DNA of 9,912 nucleotides, taken from positions 1-9,912 of the forward strand of contig JAKFXO010000042.1 of the NCBI GenBank assembly GCA_021731345.1. The letters run 5' to 3'. The stretch is from Candidatus Peribacterales bacterium. Its GTDB lineage: Bacteria > Patescibacteriota > Gracilibacteria > Peribacterales > Peribacteraceae. Under the pieces are notes generated by a model. That model ran no database searches, had not been told where the DNA came from, and saw only the letters and a list, made by a program, of their open reading frames with translations. Positions 1-4,802 of the stretch are shown in pieces (position 1 is the first letter of the stretch; the number at the start of each line of letters is the position of its first letter). The position numbers and the translations under genes are program-made.

Positions 1-1189
1 TTACTCCAGCCAAAATTGGCATGCTGATCGTGAGGCCAAACATTCCCGGAGGAGCCGGGATTTGTGCGACGGCTGAGAGCATGATGAATCCAATCACGAA
101 CGGAATGGCGACCATCGCAGGGAGGAACGCTGCGTTGATGAACTCTTTCCAGATGTCGGTTTCCATTTCAAAGACGTTGGTCCCCAGCTTCCCGTTGATT
201 ACGTATCCAAGGAACGCAAATGGCATGAACGCCGTCGTGACCCAGAGAATGATGATACGAAGGAAGAGTCCGACTGCGAGGCCGAGGAGGGGGAGTAGGA
301 CAGCGAGCTGTACGGCAAATGCCAGCATGACACTCACTGCTACCTGAAACGATACTCGTACTGCTTGGTTTGGAGTGAGGCCGCCAACAGCTCCGAGTCC
401 AGCAGTTGATGTCGGGATTCGTGCGAGCATCGTAATACGTGCAAAGCTGACGGCAAGACCGTTCAGCATTGCATGAGCCGATGTCATGGTCGCAAGCCCG
501 CTCGCAAACGTATCGGTCTTGTGACACTCGATATTGTCGAGACATGAACACACAGCACTGTTTGGCCCTCCGCAGAATCCTCCTCCTGACTGCGCTGCAG
601 TCGGGAAGATTAAGACGTCCGTGATGACGCGACAATCAACGGGAAGGTTGTTTTCATCGAGAGTCTTGCACGTAGGTACCGGTAATGCATTTGGGATGGT
701 GTAGACCGTGGCTGTTAGCACGTTTGCAATATCGAGAATCACGCGTGGGAAGAACCACGAGAAGTTCACAAGGATGACGGCCACAACGAAGTTTACGACC
801 TTTTCTTTGGCCTTATCAGTCTTTCCAGTGATGATCACGAGAAACGACACTCCGATGAGCATGAGCGCAAAGATCACGTTCATGATGTCTCTGGAGAGCT
901 GCCAGATGCTATTCAGCGCCCCCATCATCACTGGGTCATTGAAAAAGTCTGCTTGGAGCAGATATCCGAGCATCTGAAGCACGATGAGGAGCATCACGTG
1001 CATAAATGTATTGGCAAGTGCGAGCTTGCTCGTAAAGTTCACAAGGTCTTGTCCAAGCGAGCCATGCACCTGCGTTCCAGTACCAAGACTGAACGAAGCA
1101 GCATCAGCATGAGGAACGATAAGGACAGCAATCGTTAGGACGAGTGCTGGGGCAGCCCACTTCAGGATGGTGGATTTTGGTGTGAACAT
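1..1189 (-). CDS. Polytopic membrane protein with signal peptide, possibly VirB6/TrbL-like (partial, C-terminus beyond left edge)
   Basis: The frame stays open for 396 codons from the ATG at 1189-1187 to the left edge, so the C-terminus is missing. Residues 1-30 look like a signal peptide (Lys-containing start, hydrophobic core at about 11-26, HADA|A cleavage-like site). Hydrophobic segments follow at about 61-80, 101-121, 132-160, 281-310, 311-331 and 352-377, with a weaker one at 233-257. A long loop (about 162-232) holds six cysteines. The RDIMN stretch near 100-104 and NFSW at 142-145 resemble a family of multi-pass proteins I know from Patescibacteria genomes, often near type IV secretion or pilus genes; TrbL/VirB6 similarity is inferred from topology and is tentative. 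A strong promoter lies directly upstream and the gene is divergent from the regulator at 1481. The reading frame is secure; the family is not. Confidence 0.85.
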   Translation of the reverse strand, partial: MFTPKSTILKWAAPALVLTIAVLIVPHADAASFSLGTGTQVHGSLGQDLVNFTSKLALANTFMHVMLLIVLQMLGYLLQADFFNDPVMMGALNSIWQLSRDIMNVIFALMLIGVSFLVIITGKTDKAKEKVVNFVVAVILVNFSWFFPRVILDIANVLTATVYTIPNALPVPTCKTLDENNLPVDCRVITDVLIFPTAAQSGGGFCGGPNSAVCSCLDNIECHKTDTFASGLATMTSAHAMLNGLAVSFARITMLARIPTSTAGLGAVGGLTPNQAVRVSFQVAVSVMLAFAVQLAVLLPLLGLAVGLFLRIIILWVTTAFMPFAFLGYVINGKLGTNVFEMETDIWKEFINAAFLPAMVAIPFVIGFIMLSAVAQIPAPPGMFGLTISMPILAGV

Positions 1190-1197
1190 TTCTCTTT

Positions 1198-1226
1198 ATT
1201 GTAGCATAAAACCCTCTTTCTCTCAA
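1198..1226 (-). promoter_or_regulatory. Strong extended -10 promoter of the left membrane-protein gene, nearly leaderless
   Basis: Read on the minus strand, TTGAGA (1226-1221) is followed by a 17-base spacer and TACAAT (1203-1198), with a TG one base upstream of the -10. This is a near-consensus sigma-70 extended -10 promoter. Only 8 bases (AAAGAGAA) separate the -10 from the ATG at 1189, so transcription should begin about two bases before the start codon. The weak GAG-like run in those 8 bases would then hardly be present in the transcript. Confidence 0.75.
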
Positions 1227-1285
1227 TGATGTTGAGGACGCTTTGCATACTCCGCCTGAGCAATGGTTTGGTGACGAGGAAACAA

Positions 1286-1330
1286 TTTATGACAAAATGT
1301 GAATACATTATTTGTACAATAAGTCATAAA
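1286..1330. repeat. Inverted repeat (8-bp arms) enclosing two smaller inverted repeats
   Basis: TTTATGAC at 1286-1293 is exactly complementary to GTCATAAA at 1323-1330. Between the arms lie AATGT-GAAT-ACATT (1296-1309) and the perfect 8-bp palindrome TTGTACAA (1312-1319). As RNA or extruded DNA this could form an outer stem carrying two small hairpins. Low base complexity raises the odds of chance matches, so this is reported as visible structure and not as a proven element. Confidence 0.45.
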
Positions 1331-1354
1331 ATTAGAGATTTTTAATCTATTTAG

Positions 1355-1370
1355 TGGCTTACATTAGCCA
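1355..1370. repeat. Small inverted repeat TGGCT-N6-AGCCA
   Basis: TGGCT (1355-1359) and AGCCA (1366-1370) are complementary across a 6-base loop. AGATT-TTT-AATCT lies just upstream at 1336-1348. No T-tract follows on either strand, so this is not a typical intrinsic terminator. It may be part of an operator cluster between the divergent genes, or chance. Confidence 0.35.
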
Positions 1371-1415
1371 AATATCATGAGTAATTGCGTTGAACATACA
1401 TACTGATCAATTTTC

Positions 1416-1444
1416 TTGCTCTCAATATCGGTAGTGAGTAATAT
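1416..1444 (+). promoter_or_regulatory. Candidate promoter of the winged-helix regulator gene
   Basis: TTGCTC (1416-1421), a 17-base spacer and TAATAT (1439-1444) form a weak sigma-70-like promoter. Transcription would start near 1451, giving a leader of about 30 bases before the ATG at 1481. That leader is pyrimidine-rich and has no Shine-Dalgarno-like site. The palindrome TGATCA occurs on both sides, at 1404-1409 and 1448-1453. The -35 matches consensus at only three positions, so confidence is limited. Confidence 0.35.
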
Positions 1445-1480
1445 TTGTGATCAGAGTCTCCTCATCCTCTTGCGATCTTC

Positions 1481-2068
1481 ATGGTTCACGACGCTCTGAA
1501 AGCACTGTTCAGTTCGCAGACCAGAGTCAAATTGCTCTCGGTCTTCCTTCTTCATCCGGAAGAGGAGTACTTCATCAGACAGCTCACACGCCTCCTTGAC
1601 GAACAGATCAACTCCATCCGCCGTGAACTTGAGAACCTCCGCAGGATCGGACTTGTAAAGGCGAGGCATCGTAATAGGAAGAAGTTCTATAAGACGGATA
1701 CAGACTTCATCTTTTATCCTGAGCTTCGCGCTATGTTCAGTAAGGATGTGAAGGGAGGGGAGAGCGCGACGGTCACGGCACTCAAGGGTCTTCCTGGCTT
1801 ACAGTTCCTGGAACTTGCCGGAAGCTTTGTAGGGACCCACAGCAAAGTCGACCTCTTGGTTGTTGGAGATGTGAAAAAAGAGGTTATTGAGCTTCTGTTG
1901 GCTCAGGACCCAGGTATGCGTAACGTGAAGTATTCGCTCTTTTCCAAGGCAGACTTCCTCTATCGCTTGAGCCTTCGTGATCGCTTTATTCTCGAAATCG
2001 TTGATGATCCACGGCACATGGTTGCCTTGAGCCACATTGAGAAAGAGATGGAAGAAGCCAGAAAATAG
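1481..2068 (+). CDS. Winged-helix transcriptional regulator with degenerate nucleotidyltransferase-like domain
   Basis: The 195-residue product begins with a winged helix-turn-helix: helix at 3-24, recognition region around 30-58 (FIRQLTRLLDEQINSIRREL) and a basic wing at 59-72 rich in Arg and Lys. The second half (about 105-175) resembles a minimal nucleotidyltransferase fold: a GS pair at 114-115 and S121-K-V-D124 followed by LLVVGD. In active members that stretch reads S-D-x-D, so Lys122 replaces the first catalytic Asp and catalysis is unlikely. Similar wHTH-NTase proteins are common in archaea and candidate-phylum bacteria, and their targets are mostly unknown. The upstream frame closes at TGA 1448-1450, and the ATG at 1481 puts the winged helix at the usual distance from the N-terminus. 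The protein has no cysteine. It probably binds DNA in the cytoplasm; regulation of the divergent promoter region is a guess. Confidence 0.8.
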   Translation: MVHDALKALFSSQTRVKLLSVFLLHPEEEYFIRQLTRLLDEQINSIRRELENLRRIGLVKARHRNRKKFYKTDTDFIFYPELRAMFSKDVKGGESATVTALKGLPGLQFLELAGSFVGTHSKVDLLVVGDVKKEVIELLLAQDPGMRNVKYSLFSKADFLYRLSLRDRFILEIVDDPRHMVALSHIEKEMEEARK

Positions 2069-2110
2069 TTGCATTCATTGTTCCTCATATTCATGAGAGG
2101 GGACTTGCCC

Positions 2111-2139
2111 TTTACAGGTGCAGTTTTCCTCGGTACATT
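2111..2139 (+). promoter_or_regulatory. Promoter of rplS, nearly leaderless
   Basis: TTTACA (2111-2116; 5 of 6 matches to the -35 consensus), a 17-base spacer and TACATT (2134-2139; 4 of 6 to the -10) end 10 bases before the ATG at 2150. The predicted transcript starts 3-4 bases before the ATG. The GC-rich 10-base gap holds no Shine-Dalgarno site. The placement supports 2150 as the start over upstream in-frame ATGs at 2069 and 2093, which lie upstream of the promoter. Confidence 0.6.
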
Positions 2140-2149
2140 GCCCCAGCCC

Positions 2150-2593
2150 ATGACAGGAATTGCACTCAAAGAACAGGCCGAAAAGATGCTTCTGAACCGC
2201 CCAGACGTACAGCCGGGTTACACCGTGCGCGTACACACGAAGCAGATGGAGGGCGACAAAGAGCGCATCCAGATCTTCGAGGGACTCGTCATCGGTGTTC
2301 ACCGCGGACACAGCCCAACAGACTGCAGCTTTACGGTTCGTAAGGTAGCTTCTGGCATCGGTGTAGAGCGCGTTTTCCCATTGCACTCTCCAAACGTTGA
2401 GAAGATTGAGGTTAAGAAAGTCGCTAAGGTACGCCGTGCGAAGCTCAACTTCCTCCGCGGACGCGCAGGAAAGAGTGCACGTCTTTCTGAGAGATTTACG
2501 AACGCTGATGAGTTTGCAACGGCTATTGCACCAGCTCCAGTCGCTGAGGCTCCAGCTCCTGAGGTAGCAAAGGAAGAGGTGAAGGCAGCCTAA
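2150..2593 (+). CDS. rplS: Ribosomal protein L19 with Ala/Pro/Glu-rich tail
   Basis: The product is 147 residues from the ATG at 2150. It is a clear bL19, the large-subunit protein at the contact with the small subunit. The conserved blocks are QPGYTVRV (21-28), IQIFEGLVI (40-48), SFTVRKVASGIGVERVFPLHSP (60-81, with Cys59 just before it) and VRRAKLNFLRGRAGKSARLSER (94-115). Bacterial L19 is usually about 115 residues and ends near the last block. Here about 30 extra residues rich in Ala, Pro and Glu follow (118-147). The frame is open upstream to 2069, but L19 homology and the promoter at 2111-2139 both favour 2150. The usual neighbours in many bacteria (rpsP, trmD) are absent from this window; a regulator and a pyruvyl transferase flank it instead. 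Confidence 0.95.
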   Translation: MTGIALKEQAEKMLLNRPDVQPGYTVRVHTKQMEGDKERIQIFEGLVIGVHRGHSPTDCSFTVRKVASGIGVERVFPLHSPNVEKIEVKKVAKVRRAKLNFLRGRAGKSARLSERFTNADEFATAIAPAPVAEAPAPEVAKEEVKAA

Positions 2594-2618
2594 GGTGGAA
2601 TCAGGTGGGTCGCTTCTC

Positions 2619-2624
2619 TATGAT
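2619..2624 (+). promoter_or_regulatory. -10 element of the pyruvyl transferase gene
   Basis: TATGAT (5 of 6 matches to consensus) ends 8 bases before the ATG at 2633, the same distance as in front of two other genes here. The best -35 at a 17-base spacing is only TGGAAT (2596-2601), so the promoter is weaker or rests mainly on the -10. No Shine-Dalgarno site is present between the -10 and the ATG. Read-through from rplS is also possible, since the gap is only 39 bases. Confidence 0.45.
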
Positions 2625-2632
2625 GCGGTTCT

Positions 2633-3589
2633 ATGAAGTGCGTGCTTGTCGGTAACTACGGCGTGGGGAACATCGGGGACGAGGCTTTGAAGGAGTATTT
2701 CCTCTCTGAGTTTCCGGAGATCGAGTGGTCCGTCGTGAGTGCGAACACAGCAGAAAAGCGTGACACGCCTCGGTTGCCGCTCGGCGTTAGGTCACTCTTC
2801 ACTCCGTGGTGGAAAACTATTTCAAAGATTAAGCATGCAGATGCGATCGTTTTTGGTGGAGGTTCACTCTTTACGGACATCGAATCTGTATGGGCATGTG
2901 TCATCTGGAGAACGTACGCAATACTTGCATCATGGTTCGGTGTTCCGGTGATGCTCGCATTTCAGGGTGCAGGTCCGTGGAAGACAGGTTTGGGTCTGAG
3001 ATTAGCCAAAAAGACATATCAGTCAGCTGCATTCATTTCGGTTCGCGATGAAGATTCACTACGTCGCCTTGAGGTCTTTAGACTCTCTCATCAGCCGACT
3101 CTTTCGTTTGATCCCGCGTTCGCATTTTTTGCGACGCATCCTCGAGATACTGTCGGCCAAAGACTCGTACTCATTCCGCGCGCGAATTCGAATGAGAAAT
3201 TCTTTGAAGAAGCACAGAAAAAGCTATCAGGAAATTTCTCCGATGTTCGTATTCTCCTGATGCAGCCGGATGATACGGAACGCAGGGTAGGGGAGCGACT
3301 GAAGGCGATGTGCTCCTCACCTACGTCTGTCATCGAGCTCACATCAGTCCAGCACTTACTCGATGAGGTTTCAACTGCGTCAGAGGTGCTTTCCCAGCGT
3401 TTTCACGGCACGCTTGCTGCCTTTGCGATGGGTGTGCCAGCTCGTTCTGTGCCGCAACATGCGGGAGATAAGATGGATACGCTCAATGAACGTATGAATG
3501 ATGGTTCTGCCCGAACTGCGCTTCTGACGACAGTCAAAACCGGTGCAGACGGCTTGCGACAGGCGATGCGAGGCGTATCCTCTCTTTGA
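2633..3589 (+). CDS. csaB: Polysaccharide pyruvyl transferase family protein (CsaB-like)
   Basis: The 318-residue product carries the signatures of the CsaB family: GNYGVGNIGDEAL (7-19), GGGSLFTD (75-82), FISVRDEDS (134-142), a conserved-looking D160-P, and the C-terminal S-x-RFHGT at 254-260. Family members transfer a ketal-linked pyruvyl group from phosphoenolpyruvate to a cell-wall glycan; in Gram-positive bacteria CsaB pyruvylates the secondary wall polymer that holds S-layer proteins. No signal peptide or membrane segment is seen, consistent with a cytoplasmic enzyme. The length is slightly below the usual 350-370. The gene has its own -10-like element, and its TGA stop lies inside the -35 of the next promoter. 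The csaB name is a family-level assignment; related pyruvyl transferases act on other glycans. Confidence 0.85.
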   Translation: MKCVLVGNYGVGNIGDEALKEYFLSEFPEIEWSVVSANTAEKRDTPRLPLGVRSLFTPWWKTISKIKHADAIVFGGGSLFTDIESVWACVIWRTYAILASWFGVPVMLAFQGAGPWKTGLGLRLAKKTYQSAAFISVRDEDSLRRLEVFRLSHQPTLSFDPAFAFFATHPRDTVGQRLVLIPRANSNEKFFEEAQKKLSGNFSDVRILLMQPDDTERRVGERLKAMCSSPTSVIELTSVQHLLDEVSTASEVLSQRFHGTLAAFAMGVPARSVPQHAGDKMDTLNERMNDGSARTALLTTVKTGADGLRQAMRGVSSL

Positions 3590-3613
3590 GAAAAGCCTTA
3601 TTTCTGGTATACT
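3586..3613 (+). promoter_or_regulatory. Strong extended -10 promoter of the three-gene unit, nearly leaderless
   Basis: TTGAGA (3586-3591), a 16-base spacer and TATACT (3608-3613), with TG at 3605-3606, form a near-consensus extended -10 promoter. The -35 overlaps the TGA stop (3587-3589) of the pyruvyl transferase gene. Eight bases (ATCTTGAT) separate the -10 from the ATG at 3622, predicting a start of transcription about two bases before the ATG. The module closely copies the one in front of the left membrane-protein gene. It argues against the in-frame TTG at 3586 as the start codon. Confidence 0.75.
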
Positions 3614-3621
3614 ATCTTGAT

Positions 3622-4050
3622 ATGCACACACTCCATCTCACCAAAGACGAACAGAAGCTCTTCGCCAAACTTCCGGCTGAGCTCACGAAAGAGTTGTCCG
3701 TAGAGCAGGAAACTATGACATATGAAGACTCGCCTCGTCGACGTGGGATGAGATTTGCACTTCTTGCTATTAAGGATCCAGAGTTAGTAAGACTTCAAGA
3801 GTCTATGCGTGCAGTTCAGTCTGAGGCAGATGTAATGAAGGCTCTTCAATCGTTCGATCTGACAAAAATTCATGACGCAGATTTTACTCAAATGCTTTTT
3901 GCAATGGGTCCTAACGCGATTGGAGTGATCATTGAAAACTTGTTAACAAGCACATCGAATGCAGAAGATATGGAAGTAGTAACTGCTTACTCGCTTCTGC
4001 GTCACGACATGCTTGAGTCACTTACTCTTTATTCACCCAAGGAGCCATGA
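3622..4050 (+). CDS. Hypothetical small soluble protein, first gene of the three-gene unit
   Basis: I do not recognise this 142-residue protein. It is hydrophilic, probably mostly helical, without signal peptide, membrane segment or cysteine. It is acidic at the start (TKDEQKLF, AELTKELSVEQE) and has a basic patch SPRRRGMR at about 38-45. The start is set at 3622, not the in-frame TTG at 3586, because a strong promoter occupies 3586-3613. Its TGA overlaps the ATG of the next gene (ATGA at 4047-4050), suggesting translational coupling and a shared function with the membrane protein that follows. A cytoplasmic partner or chaperone for the downstream proteins is possible but is only a guess from gene order. 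Confidence 0.7.
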   Translation: MHTLHLTKDEQKLFAKLPAELTKELSVEQETMTYEDSPRRRGMRFALLAIKDPELVRLQESMRAVQSEADVMKALQSFDLTKIHDADFTQMLFAMGPNAIGVIIENLLTSTSNAEDMEVVTAYSLLRHDMLESLTLYSPKEP

Positions 4051-4772
4051 TCAAGCAATCTGAACCTAGCACTATGCAACTAGCGCCTGAGAACCTTACT
4101 GGCCTCTTGCCAGGAGCCCAGCGAAAAGACATCGAGACAAAATTGCTGGAAACAGCTGGTAGTCGTAGAAAATTAAGGAGGCTGCGAGAGGATGTTCTTC
4201 TCAATAAGGATCTTACAACAGCTTTTGGCGATAGATTGCCGCAAGAGTTCGATGATCTTGTTGATCGTATTCAGACCGAGAGTGCGAGTCGTGATTTTAA
4301 GGCGAAAGTAGAAAAGCGTAGTTGGGGAAAGTGGGCTTTGGAAAAAGTGAAGTCAGTAGCTCTTTTCCCTGTTCGTCATCCTGTATATACGTTATTGATC
4401 ACTGCTGCTGCACTCGCGGGTATTGGATTTTATTATGGAAATTTGGGTGAGGTACTTTTAAAGACTATTCCAAATTACAGCGGTAAGGCAGCTGAAGTCC
4501 TTAAGTCTGGCATGAAGTATGCTTCCGAAAAGCTAGGACTTGCGGGGGAGGCTGCGTACAGCGGTAATGTGCCTCTTTCTACGAGTCCCGGACTTCCTAA
4601 CCCGTACGAGAATTCATTAGTTCCGGGATTGTTCACGTCAGCTACTTCTCCGGCAATCACTACTCCAACAATCACTACTCCAATTACTGCTCCAGCAATC
4701 ACTACTCCGGTAATTCCTTCCCCCATACCTCCACCGGCTAGGCCGGGAGATTTTGGGGTGACGCCCTACTAG
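4047..4772 (+). CDS. Hypothetical single-pass membrane protein with Pro/Thr-rich C-terminus
   Basis: This 241-residue protein is not recognised. Residues 1-100 are charged and probably helical (RRKLRRLRED at 40-49). A basic stretch, KVEKRSWGKWALEKVK at about 87-102, precedes one membrane segment at about 113-130 (V113-Y130). By the positive-inside rule the N-terminus is cytoplasmic and the last 110 residues are outside. From about residue 200 the chain becomes rich in Pro, Thr and Ile, with ITTP-type repeats and then PIPPPARP, resembling a flexible wall-spanning or glycosylated stalk. It contains no cysteine. The start overlaps the previous stop (ATGA); GGAG lies only two bases before the ATG, too close for a standard Shine-Dalgarno site. 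The unit continues with the giant gene 30 bases downstream. Confidence 0.75.
   Translation: MIKQSEPSTMQLAPENLTGLLPGAQRKDIETKLLETAGSRRKLRRLREDVLLNKDLTTAFGDRLPQEFDDLVDRIQTESASRDFKAKVEKRSWGKWALEKVKSVALFPVRHPVYTLLITAAALAGIGFYYGNLGEVLLKTIPNYSGKAAEVLKSGMKYASEKLGLAGEAAYSGNVPLSTSPGLPNPYENSLVPGLFTSATSPAITTPTITTPITAPAITTPVIPSPIPPPARPGDFGVTPY
4654..4708 (+). repeat. Coding tandem repeat, unit AATCACTACTCC (Ile-Thr-Thr-Pro)
   Basis: Three exact copies of CAATCACTACTCC begin at 4654, 4669 and 4696. A diverged copy, AATTACTGCTCC, sits at 4682-4693. Spacings of 15, 12 or 13, and 15 bases keep the reading frame and encode AITTP/TITTP/ITAP/AITTP steps at the Pro/Thr-rich end of the membrane protein. Such an array can gain or lose units by slippage in steps of whole codons. 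Confidence 0.8.
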
Positions 4773-4802
4773 GCTCCAAAGCAATACAAACTTCACACAC
4801 AT

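Larger units (their letters stand above)
1190..1480. other. Divergent intergenic region, AT-rich core with clustered small repeats
   Basis: I see no gene or tRNA here. The part next to 1189 carries the minus-strand promoter. The core from about 1281 to 1450 is visibly AT-rich and holds inverted repeats at 1286-1330, 1296-1309, 1312-1319, 1336-1348 and 1355-1370, plus short direct repeats at 1371-1385 and 1424-1442. The right end carries a weak promoter candidate for the regulator at 1481. It could hold operators for either flanking gene or a small structured transcript; neither can be shown from sequence alone. Confidence 0.6.

Noticed and set aside
168..635. 155-codon open frame on the minus strand
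   Set aside because: It lies in another frame of the same strand as the left membrane-protein gene, which has a signal peptide, membrane segments and a strong promoter. The product is Arg/Cys/His-rich and looks like a frame shadow.
2069..2149. N-terminal extension of L19 to ATG 2069 or 2093
   Set aside because: The extension has no counterpart in L19, and the predicted promoter at 2111-2139 lies within it, so transcripts from it would not include those codons.
3586..3621. TTG start at 3586 for the first gene of the three-gene unit
   Set aside because: It overlaps the csaB stop and coincides with the -35 of a strong promoter whose -10 ends 8 bases before the ATG at 3622.
3587..4050. UGA recoded as glycine
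   Set aside because: Reading through the TGA stops at 3587-3589 and 4048-4050 would run across a promoter or into an overlapping gene, and both proteins end sensibly at TGA.
4475..4726. Hydrophobic Val/Ile/Gly-rich open frame on the minus strand
   Set aside because: It is the antisense reading of the ITTP repeat and upstream coding sequence; its membrane-like look comes from the repeat alone.
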